Source of the DNA: DASPSM01 sp963800135
Lineage (GTDB): Bacteria; Planctomycetota; Planctomycetia; Planctomycetales; Planctomycetaceae
Length of the DNA stretch: 64,000 nt
Assembly: GCA_963800135.1 (NCBI GenBank)
Contig: CAWCZR010000002.1
Coordinates: forward strand, 1-64,000
Reading direction: 5' to 3'
The translations under genes were made by a program, and so were the position numbers. The number at the start of each line of letters is the position of its first letter. The first letter of the stretch is position 1. Shown here one piece after another: positions 28,563-37,393 of the stretch. The notes beneath the pieces were generated by a model. That model was not told the DNA's origin, made no database searches, and was given only the letters and a program-made list of their open reading frames with translations.

Positions 28563-29507
28563 CTACTTTTTCACTTCCTGCCGGTAGGGCTTGCCGGCTT
28601 TGTAGAGTTCGAGGCGCGATCGCAGGTCGGCCTTCGATTTCTCATCCGCCAGCTCGATGGACTTGGTCTGCCATTTGACAGCCGATTCGAAGTCGCCTGC
28701 TTCGGCGTAAGCGGCGGCGAGCGTATCGATCCAGCCCCCGTTCTTCCAAGCCGCTAATTCGCACGCCTTCGTCGCGTCCGCAACGGCGTTTTTCCCGTTC
28801 CGATATTTCGCATCGGGACACGTTGCGGCAAACCACGCCCGGGCATTCCAGTTGAAGGCGTCTGCGGGATCGAGGCGAAGCGCCTCGTTGTAGTCGGCGA
28901 TGGATTTGTCATATTCCTTTTTGATGATCCAAAGATCGGCACGGTTGCCGTAGGCCATTTGGAAGTTCGGATCAAGCCGAATCGACTCGTTGTAATCGTA
29001 GATGGCCTTGTCGTACTCCTTCTTGTTCGCCCAGGCCTCGCCACGATTGCTGTAGGTCGGCGCGTAGTTTGGATCGAGGCGAATCGCCTCGTCGTAGTCG
29101 GCAATCGCTTTGTCGTACTCCTTTTTGTTCGACCAGGCGACGCCCCGGTTGTTGTGCGGAAAGGCCTCTTTCGGATTGAGGCGAATCGCGCTGGTGTAGT
29201 CGGCAATCGCCTTGTCGTTTTCTCTCTTGGCAAGCCAGGCGTTGCCCCGTTTGTAGTAGGCCAACGGAGACTTCGGACTTAGGCGAATCGCCCTGTTGAA
29301 GTCGGCGATGGCTTTGTCGTAATTCTTCTTCGCAAGCCAGGCGAGGCCCCGGTTGTACCAGGCAGTTGCGTCTTTCGGATGCAGCCGAATCGCCTCGGTG
29401 GAATCGGCAATGGCCTGGTCGTCCGCTTGTTGAGCGGGAGCGGGAGCGAAAGGGGCCAGGGAGCAGACGAACAGGAGCAACAGCAGCAGCAGCTTCGGCG
29501 TTCGCAT
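28563..29507 (-). CDS. Secreted TPR-repeat protein
   Basis: 314-residue protein with a clear signal peptide (MRTPKLLLLLLLFVCSLAPFA, cleavage near APAQQ). It then has six consecutive 34-residue TPRs of the pattern AWYNRGLAWLAKKNYDKAIADFNRAIRLSPK, followed by a less regular helical end. ATG 29507 fits the signal peptide and has GGAGAC upstream; a longer frame to 29555 adds a non-signal extension. It likely acts as a periplasmic or surface scaffold for protein interactions; the partner is unknown. The repeats are diverged at the DNA level, unlike those of the kinase at 15439. Confidence 0.8.
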   Translation of the reverse strand: MRTPKLLLLLLLFVCSLAPFAPAPAQQADDQAIADSTEAIRLHPKDATAWYNRGLAWLAKKNYDKAIADFNRAIRLSPKSPLAYYKRGNAWLAKRENDKAIADYTSAIRLNPKEAFPHNNRGVAWSNKKEYDKAIADYDEAIRLDPNYAPTYSNRGEAWANKKEYDKAIYDYNESIRLDPNFQMAYGNRADLWIIKKEYDKSIADYNEALRLDPADAFNWNARAWFAATCPDAKYRNGKNAVADATKACELAAWKNGGWIDTLAAAYAEAGDFESAVKWQTKSIELADEKSKADLRSRLELYKAGKPYRQEVKK

Positions 29508-29735
29508 GGACCGGTCTCCCAGGTTGAAGCGGGCGGAATCCAGTCGGACCCGCATTATGGGGAGCCGTTTCGCAGGAATTCAACGGGCTGAGGCCGCACG
29601 CGAGTGGCAGCCTGCCGCGGTCCGTTCGTTTAGACTGGACGCGGTCTGCGCGGTCCCCACCCGTCGCCCAATCCAGGCAGGCGGATGGAGCAGATGTGCA
29701 GAAACGGTTCCCGGCCTTAACGGCGGCAGGCTCTC

Positions 29736-30428
29736 GTGATCACTCGCAGCGTCTATACAACACTCCTGGTGCGTTCGCTTGTCGCGATTTTGTGTGGCGC
29801 GGCGTTGGTCACGCTGTGCTATTTCTTCGTCGATCGGCCAGTCGCGTTTTGGGTGGGCGATCACCACACCAATGACGTGCGCCTCTTTTATTGGCTGCAG
29901 TATCCGCCGCCGATTCTGCAGGGGTGGGCACCGGCCGTCCTCGCCGCGCTGGCCGTTCGCCGGGCCTGCGGACCGTTTCGGCGTTGGCAGCTCGCGATAC
30001 TGGCCGCGTGCGTCAGCCTGTTGATTGCCGTGCAATTCGAAGCGTCGTTGAAATTCTGCTTCGGCCGTTATTGGCCGGAAACTTGGACGCACGAGAACCC
30101 GTCGCTCCTGGGGAGCGGCGCGTATGGATTCCATCCGTTCCACCGGGGCCCGGAGTACGGCAGTTTCCCGTCCGGCCACATGATCCGCACACTTGCAATC
30201 GTCGCGGTTGCCTGGGTCGCCTATCCCCGCGGCCGCTGGACCTGCGTGCTCGCCGCGCTCGCAGTGGCGACCGGCTTGATCGGCATGAACTATCATTTCG
30301 TTGGCGACGTGATCGGCGGCACAGTCGCGGGCGCGATCGTCGGAGTCTACACGGCGCACGCCTGCGGCTTGGCGCTCCAACGTTCGCAATCCGTCGCGTC
30401 GCCTGGCGGTGAACGGCTCGAGGCGTAA
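29736..30428 (+). CDS. PAP2-family membrane phosphatase
   Basis: 230-residue integral membrane phosphatase with about six helices. All three parts of the PAP2 signature are visible: KFCFGRYWP (KxxxxxxRP), FPSGHM (PSGH) and GMNYHFVGDVIGG (xxxxxHxxxD, Arg replaced). The family dephosphorylates lipid phosphates such as phosphatidic acid or undecaprenyl pyrophosphate outside the membrane. The GTG start 29736 has GGCAGG upstream. It lies 33 bp before a metallophosphoesterase on the same strand, so the two are probably co-transcribed. Confidence 0.87.
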   Translation: MITRSVYTTLLVRSLVAILCGAALVTLCYFFVDRPVAFWVGDHHTNDVRLFYWLQYPPPILQGWAPAVLAALAVRRACGPFRRWQLAILAACVSLLIAVQFEASLKFCFGRYWPETWTHENPSLLGSGAYGFHPFHRGPEYGSFPSGHMIRTLAIVAVAWVAYPRGRWTCVLAALAVATGLIGMNYHFVGDVIGGTVAGAIVGVYTAHACGLALQRSQSVASPGGERLEA

Positions 30429-30461
30429 CCTCTACCCTCCCACTTTGTCACAATTGATGGG

Positions 30462-31343
30462 ATGACCATCGGTCCTGCACAACCCCGGACTCGGCGCACG
30501 TGGCGCTCGCGGCTGACCCGTCGTCGTTTTTTGGCGGCCACGGCTCTCGGTGCGTGCGGAGTGGGACTTTACACCGGGCGGATCGAGCCGCATTGGGTGG
30601 AAGTCGTCGAGCGCGATCTGCCGATCGTCGGCTTGCCGAGGGACTTGCACGGTCGCCGGCTTGTGCAGCTCAGCGACTTGCACGTTGGCCGGTCGGTGGA
30701 CAGCGAGTACCTGATCGGATGCCTCCAGCGCGTGGCGACGCTTGAACCCGACTTGACGGTCATCACCGGCGACTTCATGACGTGTCACGACACCGAGCAG
30801 GTGGACCACGTCTGTCGCGTGCTCGAGCATCTGTCGCCGGGCCCGCTCGGTTGTTTCGCGATCTTCGGCAACCACGACTACAGCCGGGGCTGGTCGCGCA
30901 AGGACGTGGCCGACACGCTGGCGCGGCGACTCCCCGACTTGGGCATCCACCTGTTACGCAATGAGCACCGGTTGGTCGCCGGGTTGCAGCTCGTCGGCAT
31001 CGACGATCTCTGGTCGCCCAACTTCAGTCCCGAAGCGGTCGTCCCGAAAGTCGACTGGCAAAAGCCGGCGCTCACGCTCTGCCACAACCCCGACGCCGTC
31101 GATTCGTCGCTCTTGGCCAACTGCCGCGACTGGATCCTGGCCGGCCACACGCACGGCGGCCAATGCAAGCCCCCGTTTCTCCCGCCGCCCCTCCTGCCAG
31201 TCCGCAACCGCCGCTACACCAGCGGCGAATTCGACGTGGGCCACGGCCGCCGGCTCTACATCAACCGCGGCCTGGGCCACCTGCTCCCCGTGCGATTCAA
31301 CGTGCGGCCGGAAATCACGGTGTTTCGGCTGCGCCCGGCCTGA
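30462..31343 (+). CDS. Metallophosphoesterase with Tat-type leader
   Basis: 293-residue calcineurin-like phosphoesterase of the YaeI type. The N-terminus has a twin-arginine-like signal (LTRRRFLAATALGACG). Metal-binding motifs appear in order: DLHVGR, VITGDF, GNHDY and GHTHGGQ. Homologues of this architecture hydrolyse phosphodiesters, including UDP-diacylglucosamine-like lipids. With the upstream PAP2 phosphatase this suggests a two-gene lipid phosphate processing unit at the envelope; the exact substrate is inferred. Confidence 0.87.
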   Translation: MTIGPAQPRTRRTWRSRLTRRRFLAATALGACGVGLYTGRIEPHWVEVVERDLPIVGLPRDLHGRRLVQLSDLHVGRSVDSEYLIGCLQRVATLEPDLTVITGDFMTCHDTEQVDHVCRVLEHLSPGPLGCFAIFGNHDYSRGWSRKDVADTLARRLPDLGIHLLRNEHRLVAGLQLVGIDDLWSPNFSPEAVVPKVDWQKPALTLCHNPDAVDSSLLANCRDWILAGHTHGGQCKPPFLPPPLLPVRNRRYTSGEFDVGHGRRLYINRGLGHLLPVRFNVRPEITVFRLRPA

Positions 31344-31427
31344 TCGTTTGAGTGTCTTGGCTCGGACCGCCACCCTGTGCGGCAAGGCCATTCGGCGGTT
31401 AAATTGGAGGCCTCGCGCAGCTGCGCA

Positions 31428-31451
31428 GCCCGGACAACAAGTTGTCCGGGC
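31428..31451. repeat. 11-bp-stem palindrome upstream of tRNA-Arg
   Basis: GCCCGGACAAC (31428-31438) and GTTGTCCGGGC (31441-31451) are exact reverse complements with only AA between them. A second palindrome GCGCAGCTGCGC abuts it on the left. It lies between the metallophosphoesterase stop and the tRNA, and could serve as a bidirectional terminator or be a REP-like repeat. Confidence 0.65.
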
Positions 31452-31485
31452 CACCCGAGGTAAAAGCGGCGATTTTTTCTCTAAC

Positions 31486-31559
31486 GCACCCGTAGCTCAG
31501 GTGGATAGAGCGGCGGTTTCCTAAACCGCAGGTCGCAGGTTCGAATCCTGCCGGGTGTA
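31486..31559 (+). tRNA. tRNA-Arg (anticodon CCU)
   Basis: 74-nt cloverleaf. The acceptor arm GCACCCG pairs with CGGGTGT (one G-T at the tip), and the discriminator is A. The D-arm is AGCTC-AGGTGGATA-GAGC, the anticodon arm is GCGGT-TTCCTAA-ACCGC with anticodon CCT, and the T-arm is GCAGG-TTCGAAT-CCTGC. CCA is not encoded. Spurious peptides are readable on the opposite strand here, a usual by-product of this tRNA. Confidence 0.95.
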
Positions 31560-31599
31560 TTTGACTTGGGTCGACGGGCTGAATCGCATCGCGCGGCAG

Positions 31600-32040
31600 T
31601 CACGTTGAGCGCTTGCCCGAACTGCCCTCCGCGGCTACCTGGTTCTCCGGCAGTTCTCGCCCGGGGCGCGGGCCGGTGGCGAGCCTGCGGACAAGAGCCC
31701 CACAACCCGCGCCGGCCGTTGCGACCGCGAGCGTGAACAGGGCCAGAAACAGGATCGAAGTGTAGGTGTTCGGGTGCAAGGTGTCAGGCAAGCCCAGAAC
31801 GTGCTTCACGATGTGAGCCAAGGGAACGCACGCCCAGATGATGCCCGCAGCAATCCACCCCCTCCGCCCCCACACGCCCACCGCGAGCGCCGACGAGGAC
31901 AGCAGGAGCGCAATAATGACAATCGGGCTGACCTCGCCCCCGAACGCGAAGTTGTCCACGTAGGTGATGACGGCGCCAGCCACGAGCCCCGCGACCAGAG
32001 CCGTTTGCCACGTCGAAAGGACGCGTCGGACGGGTTTCAT
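31600..32040 (-). CDS. Hypothetical four-helix membrane protein
   Basis: 146-residue protein with about four transmembrane helices (residues 12-30, 38-56, 62-82, 95-118) and a hydrophilic C-terminal tail. I recognise no family. It sits convergently beside the tRNA-Arg gene, ending 40 bp from it. Confidence 0.6.
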   Translation of the reverse strand: MKPVRRVLSTWQTALVAGLVAGAVITYVDNFAFGGEVSPIVIIALLLSSSALAVGVWGRRGWIAAGIIWACVPLAHIVKHVLGLPDTLHPNTYTSILFLALFTLAVATAGAGCGALVRRLATGPRPGRELPENQVAAEGSSGKRST

Positions 32041-32758
32041 GCAATGAATCTCTTCTAGCTGGGCGGAGCATTGGGTCCTGAGGTCAGGGCCCGCGAACGT
32101 ATTTCCAAATGAGGTGACCGCAGTTTACGGCGGACCAACTCACTTTGCAATACAAAGTTCTGGCAGCCGCCGGTTCAAGTCCTGCTGAGAGCATTTGAGA
32201 AAGTCGGGTTTGAGGTCCAAAGTCCAAGGTCGAAGACCGCTGCCCACGGACAGTCCCTTTTCGAGAAAACTGATCTTGGATGGATTGGACTTTTATGGCT
32301 GAATGGAGTTGGGTCCTGGCAAACTCGACCTCGGTCAGAATCAAAGCAGGCTCCAGCGAGTTGTGGCAACCTGATGCGATCCCGCAAGCTGACTCGCGAA
32401 ATCTCCCAAAGCCGGACGAGCGGAGAGAGACCGGGTATCGCACCTGGGGCTTCCACAGATAACAAGAACTTTCATCCCCGGCGGGACGGGTCTCTGTGTT
32501 TTGATATAAGGGGGCATGTTGTCCCGCGCGCGAAAATCGAGCGCACGCAGTTTCTTTTGTCGCGGGATCACAGCGCTCAGGCAGTCCCCGTGGCAGCGAC
32601 GTCCACGGACTTAGAGCGTGGCGATGTTGTCGGATCGACGGGGGGCTGTCGCAATCGACGGCTCGCGAGCCGGCCAGCGCGCCAGCAAGCACGCCGCGGC
32701 AGCCAGGGCCCCACGTTAATCCGCGCGACCCGCACCGGGTGCAGGGGCATTGCCCCTG
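32041..32758. other. 718-bp noncoding region, AT-richer, with tRNA T-arm-like fragment
   Basis: No supported gene. Around 32165-32191 the sequence GCCGG-TTCAAGT-CCTGC resembles a tRNA T-arm with one mismatch and is preceded by the 5-bp stem-loop ACTTT-GCAATAC-AAAGT. No full cloverleaf could be folded. The central part (32200-32580) is visibly less GC-rich than its neighbours. It may be tRNA debris, an unrecognised RNA gene or a foreign scrap. Confidence 0.4.
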
Positions 32759-32759
32759 C
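32741..32759 (-). terminator. Stem-loop at the end of the minus-strand operon
   Basis: GCAGGGGC-ATT-GCCCCTGC forms a perfect 8-bp stem with a 3-nt loop. It ends at the stop codon of the last gene of the lipid/ABC operon. No T-run follows, so it is a possible rather than classical terminator. Confidence 0.5.
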
Positions 32760-33493
32760 TAGTTGGAGGGGGCCGACGGCTTGAGCAGTTCGGCGATTTG
32801 CTTTTGGCTTTCGGCCGAGCGCTCTTTGGCGTGTTTTTTCAACAGCTCGACGAGCTTGGGGTGTTGATGCAAATTTGAGCGCATCGACCAGGCGGCTGCT
32901 CCTTTCAGAACGGCGTTGGCTTTGGTCTCGGGAAGCTCGAGCACGTCGAGCACTCGCGACGCCGGGGCGTAGTCGCCCGTGATGAAAAAGTTGGCCCAGA
33001 GGAAGTCGAGATCGTCCGGCGTCTGGGCGGCCCGATTGCGGACGTGCTTGGAGACCGGATCGCTGAGCTGCTGCTTCAGGGTTTCGAGCCGCGGCCGCAG
33101 GTCTTCGTATTGGGGGTCGGCCAGCCAGGCGTTGATTTGTTTGAGCGTCGCGGCGTCGCCGCAGTTTTCGAGAGCACGGAGAATGACGAAGCGTCCGGGT
33201 CGCGACGCGTTGGCAAATTGAGCTTCGTACTTGCGGATGATTCTGGGTTTGCCGATCGCCATGTCGCCCAGTTGAGCGCTGACCAGATGCAGGACGTGCT
33301 CGTGCTCGCGGAACCAGGGATCCTCGATGTTTTCCTTGGCGAGCAGGTCCTTGAGCAGTTGCGGCCCCAGCTCGGGAGTGGGCGACTTGTAGTAATACGT
33401 GAGCAGTCTGTCGTGCGCCTTGAGGAAGGGGGGCAGGTCGGCGGTTTGGCAGACGAGCGAAGCGACCAGAATCAGAGCGACCGAACCGTGCAT
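32759..33493 (-). CDS. Exported alpha-helical hypothetical protein
   Basis: 244-residue protein with a short signal peptide (MHGSVALILVASLVCQTA) and a helical body (LLTYYYKSPTPELGPQLLKDLLAKENIEDPWF, then helical pairs) reminiscent of HEAT/TPR-like solenoids. It has no catalytic motif I recognise. ATG 33493 is chosen because it gives the signal peptide and has AAAGGG upstream; longer frames add only atypical sequence. It is the last gene of the AGPS-GlpD-ABC operon, 41 bp after the ABC gene, so it could be a periplasmic partner of the exporter. Confidence 0.68.
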   Translation of the reverse strand: MHGSVALILVASLVCQTADLPPFLKAHDRLLTYYYKSPTPELGPQLLKDLLAKENIEDPWFREHEHVLHLVSAQLGDMAIGKPRIIRKYEAQFANASRPGRFVILRALENCGDAATLKQINAWLADPQYEDLRPRLETLKQQLSDPVSKHVRNRAAQTPDDLDFLWANFFITGDYAPASRVLDVLELPETKANAVLKGAAAWSMRSNLHQHPKLVELLKKHAKERSAESQKQIAELLKPSAPSN

Positions 33494-33533
33494 GAAATCC
33501 CTTTCCGGCGTGATGAGTTGGCGAGTCCCCGGC

Positions 33534-35426
33534 TCAACGGTAAGCGGCGGCCTGGATGCCGTACAGCTGCGCGTAGGTGCCGCCGCGGGACATGAGTTCG
33601 TCGTGCGTGCCGACCTCGGCGACGCGGGCGCCGTCGAGCACGACAATCAGGTCGGCCATGCGAACCGTGGAAAAGCGGTGTGAGACGAGGATCGTGATGC
33701 GGCCGGTGCTGCCGAGCGGGACGCCGTTGGCCGAGGCGCCGTCGCTGCCGAGGGGGTGACTGCCTGGTCGGTCGCCGCGAGCGGCCGCGGCGTAGCGCTC
33801 GAACAGTTCGTGCTCGCTTTCGGCATCGAGGGCGGAGGTCGGCTCGTCGAGGACGAGGAGGAGCGGGCTGTCACGCATGAAGCCGCGGGCCAGTGCCAGC
33901 TTTTGCCACTGGCCAAAGGAGACTTCGACGCCTTCGGGCCAGGTCGGGCCGAGCTGAGTCTCGAGGCCGGCTTTCAGACCGGCGACGACGGCGTCGGCTC
34001 CCGCGCGGGTGACGGCCGTCGTGACGGCCAGCTCGTTGTCGAGTCGGCCGATATCGCCGACACCGACCGACTGTCGGGCGAGAAACTCGAAACGGAAGAA
34101 ATCCTGGAACGCTCCGGCGAGCCGCGTGCGCCACTGGTCGGCCGGCATCCGCGCCAGCTCGACGTCGTCGACCAGGATGCGGCCTTCGTTGGGCTCGTAC
34201 AGCTTCCCCAACAGTTTGACCAGCGTCGTTTTGCCGGCCCCGTTCTCGCCGACGATCGCGATCACCCTGCCGGCCGGCAGTTCGAGATTTACGTCGTCGA
34301 GCACGAGCCGCTCGGTGCCGGGGTAGGCGAACGAGACATGCTCAAAACGGATGCCGCGGGCGAGTCGCGCGGGGACGGGCAGATCGGCGGAGGCGACGAT
34401 TGCGGCAGCGTAGTCCTCGAGCCAGGCGAGTCGCCGCGAGCCGTCCATCCAGATGCCGCGGAGGAAGCCGATCTCGCCAACGGTCGCGCCGATGTACGCG
34501 GACAGACGCGAGCCGGCCGCCAGCACGAGCAGCACGTCGCCGGGCGACCCCTTGAGGGACGTCGACACAAAGACGACCGCGCCGACGTAGGCGCCGCCAA
34601 AGATCGCCCAGGCCAGCGTGTGCCACGCGGCCGTTCCCCAGCGGGCCGCCGCAATCGGATCGTTCCCGCGCTCCCAGGCCTGCCGGCGATCAGTGGCCAG
34701 CCGCGGTCCGATGCCCGTCAGCCGGACCTCTTTGCCGGGCGTCGCCGTGGTGGCCATGTTGAACAGGTGTCGCGCCAGACGGCTGAAGGGAGCGCCGCGT
34801 TCCTGGGCGGCCCGTTCGACGGCCGGCCGCCACGTCGAAGTGAGAACAGTCGGCACGGCAAACAGTGCCAAGAGGGCCAGCGCCGGGTGAATCGACATCA
34901 ACAGGCCGACCGTGACGGCCAGTCGCAGGATCCAGCCGCAGGTCGAGAACAGCGACATATACATGTGGTCGAGCACGAAAACCTGGTTGCGGAGCACGGA
35001 GAGCCGATCGAGGTAGTCGGGCCGCTCCTGGTGGGCGATGGTCGCTACCGTGGCCTGCAGCCGGGCGACGTGCGATTCCAGCGCGATGGTGACTTTGTCG
35101 CGAAAGCCTCGCTGCACGCGGGTGCTCACCGTGCGGAGAAACCAGGTGGCCGCCGCCGACAGTCCGAGCAGCGCGGCGGCCGTGTAGACGAGCTCGTTGC
35201 GATGCTCGAGCAGGCCTTCGCCCAGCAGCTTGAGCCACAGTGCCAGAAGCGCGTCGGGCAGGGCGGACAGCAGGGCCAGCAGGAAGGAGGCCAGGAGCAA
35301 CCGCGGCTCGTGCTGATAGCCCAGCTTGCACAGCCGCCACATCGACGACAGCGCGGGGGGCAGAGTGTCGGGCACGGGGGAAGCTATGGCCGTGACCTTG
35401 CGGCCGGCGCTAGGCGAGGAGGTCAT
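33534..35426 (-). CDS. ABC exporter half-transporter (TMD-NBD) with divergent signature motif
   Basis: 630 residues: an N-terminal six-helix ABC exporter domain (about 30-330) followed by a nucleotide-binding domain. Walker A is GENGAGKTTL (about 405), the Q-loop FQDF, Walker B LLLVLDEP with catalytic Glu, and the H-loop VSHRFST. The signature is VSFGQWQ instead of LSGGQ. An extra loop of about 20 residues (GDRPGSHPLGSDG region) lies between the D-loop and H-loop. Its start overlaps the end of the upstream ABC gene by 17 bases, so the pair most likely forms a heterodimer with asymmetric ATP sites. The cargo is unknown; lipid is suggested by the operon. Confidence 0.88.
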   Translation of the reverse strand: MTSSPSAGRKVTAIASPVPDTLPPALSSMWRLCKLGYQHEPRLLLASFLLALLSALPDALLALWLKLLGEGLLEHRNELVYTAAALLGLSAAATWFLRTVSTRVQRGFRDKVTIALESHVARLQATVATIAHQERPDYLDRLSVLRNQVFVLDHMYMSLFSTCGWILRLAVTVGLLMSIHPALALLALFAVPTVLTSTWRPAVERAAQERGAPFSRLARHLFNMATTATPGKEVRLTGIGPRLATDRRQAWERGNDPIAAARWGTAAWHTLAWAIFGGAYVGAVVFVSTSLKGSPGDVLLVLAAGSRLSAYIGATVGEIGFLRGIWMDGSRRLAWLEDYAAAIVASADLPVPARLARGIRFEHVSFAYPGTERLVLDDVNLELPAGRVIAIVGENGAGKTTLVKLLGKLYEPNEGRILVDDVELARMPADQWRTRLAGAFQDFFRFEFLARQSVGVGDIGRLDNELAVTTAVTRAGADAVVAGLKAGLETQLGPTWPEGVEVSFGQWQKLALARGFMRDSPLLLVLDEPTSALDAESEHELFERYAAAARGDRPGSHPLGSDGASANGVPLGSTGRITILVSHRFSTVRMADLIVVLDGARVAEVGTHDELMSRGGTYAQLYGIQAAAYR

Positions 35427-37359
35427 ACGTTTTCCCTTCCTCGTCCTCGGTCGCGGCGAACCGCTGGGCCTGCAGATCGAACATCGTGTGATAGCGCCCG
35501 CCCAGAGCCATCAGCTCGTCGTGCGTCCCCAGCTCGACAACCTTCCCGTGCTCGAGCACGCAGATGCGATCGGCATGGCGGACGGTCGAGAAGCGATGCG
35601 AGATGAGGATCGTCGTGCAATGACGGCTGGCCGACAACAGGCGATCGAAGATTTCCGCTTCTCCCCGAACGTCGAGCTGGGCCGTCGGCTCATCGAGCAG
35701 CACGACGCCCGCTCCCAACGTCACGGCACACAGTGCGCGGGCCAGTGCGACACGCTGCCACTGCCCGCCCGACAGCTCGGTCCCCCCTTCGTAGCCGCGG
35801 GCGAGGATCGTATCGAGGGTCGCGAGATTGGCCGCCCCCGCCGCTTCGAGAGCGGAGATAATCGCCGCATCAGGAGCGCCGGCCGGCGCGACGTTTTCGC
35901 GGAGAGGCAGCTCGAAACGCGTGAAATCCTGGAATACGGCCGTCAATCGCGATCGCCACGAGCCCAGGTCGAAGGTGCGGACGTCGATGCCGTCGACTTC
36001 GATCGCCCCCTCAAGCGGGTCGTACAAGCGGCAGAGGAGCTTGGCCAGCGTCGTCTTGCCTGCGCCGTTTTGCCCGACGATGGCCAGCGACGTGCCGGCA
36101 GGAATTGTCAGGTCGAAGCCCTCCAGAACATTGCGCGCAGCCGGTGTAGCCAAAAGTCAGGTTGCGGAAGCGGATTTCGCGGGCGGGCCGGCCGTTGGCG
36201 GGCGTGGTGCCCGAAGGGAGGTGCCCGGCCGGTTCCATCGCCGGCTCCAACCGCAGAACGGCGTCCACGGGCGAGGCGGCCCCGTCCAGACGCCCAGTTG
36301 AGACCGCCAAACGCGATCATCGACGACGCCGATCGCGCTCTGGGCGAACATCACCAGGCGACCCAGATCGAGGTGACCGTTCACCGCCGAGGCGGCGAGC
36401 GCCCAAAAGACAATCACGTTGGCGCCGACCACCAGCAACATGCTCAACAACACAGAACGCTCGCGGAGACGCGTCGCCTCGTATTGGAGTTGATAGAGCC
36501 GCGTGCGGCGGTTGACGAAGCGATCGATCGTCCACGAAGCCAGACCGAAGAGCCGGAGTTCTTTACTGGCGGGCGGATCGACGGCCAGCCGATACGCGTA
36601 GTCGGCGTCGCGCTGGGCGCTGCGGACTTCCGTCGGTGTTGCGGTCGCGCCAGACGGCGCTCTCCCGCAAGAGGTAATGTGTCGCCAACCACGCGCCGGC
36701 GAGCACCAGGGCGCCCACCAGGCGTAGGCCGCCAACACCAGGGCCGAGGCCACGCCGCCGATCATTTCGACCAGGCCGCCCGCAATAAAGTCCATCGAGA
36801 TGAAGAGAGGCGGTCCGGTCATCCCCAGGTCGAAATCGCGAGCGACGGTCAGGTCGCTGGTCAATTCGGGATCTTCCAGATGTCCCATGCCGGGCGGACG
36901 AACGCAGGCGTCAGTCAGCCGATCGTAAAGCCAGGCCGCCGTGCGGTCACCCAGGTTGGCGCCGACGGCCTGATGAATGGGCGTGAGGACCTGCAGCAAG
37001 ATGAAGATCGCGCCGACGAAGGTCAGCGCGGCCGCCAGGGAATCGTGGTTCTCGACTGCCGCGACGAGCAGGCCCATCGCGATGGCAAAGACGGCCGGCA
37101 GCACGCCTCGCAGCACGACGATCAGCCACCAGGCGACCGCCAGCGGCCGGTTCGCCCGCGGAAGCACGGCGAAGAACTTCCACTCTTTCCGCGCGGAGAC
37201 GCTTGAGCACGATTCGGATCCGGGCCTCTTGGAGCCGTCTGTGGCCGGGGAGACTGAACGCGAATTCACGGTAACAGGCCTCGAGGCCGATTTGAACCCC
37301 GACGCGAATGACGAAGGAAGCATAAAACCCGAATGAAGGCCCCACTCATTTGGGCCCAA
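35410..37359 (-). CDS. ABC exporter half-transporter (TMD-NBD), four frameshifts
   Basis: Partner exporter of about 640 residues. The N-terminal helices (LAVAWWLIVVLRGVLPAVFAIAMG, ALTFVGAIFILLQVL) form the membrane domain. The NBD has Walker A GQNGAGKTTL, FQDF, a canonical LSGGQWQRVALAR signature, Walker B VVLLDEP and H-loop ISHRFST. The frame is wrong between about 36720 and 36650 and between about 36295 and 36148, each a compensating pair of one-base indels; the correct residues are readable in neighbouring frames. The start is uncertain: the first 60 residues from 37359 look atypical, and the true start may be nearer 37200. It follows glpD by 34 bp. Confidence 0.82.
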
Positions 37360-37393
37360 ATCATTCAGTCATTCTTTCGGCATTCGGATTTCG

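Noticed and set aside
31481..31705. Minus-strand peptide with PGRIRTCDLRFRKP motif
   Set aside because: This is the well-known artefact of translating a tRNA gene on the opposite strand.
32084..32692. Minus-strand open frame of about 200 codons
   Set aside because: No ribosome site, no domain, and the translation looks like artefacts seen near tRNA or noncoding DNA.
33756..35606. 616-codon open frame on the plus strand opposite the ABC exporter
   Set aside because: Antisense shadow of a GC-rich gene; the translation is low-complexity and the ABC motifs are on the other strand.
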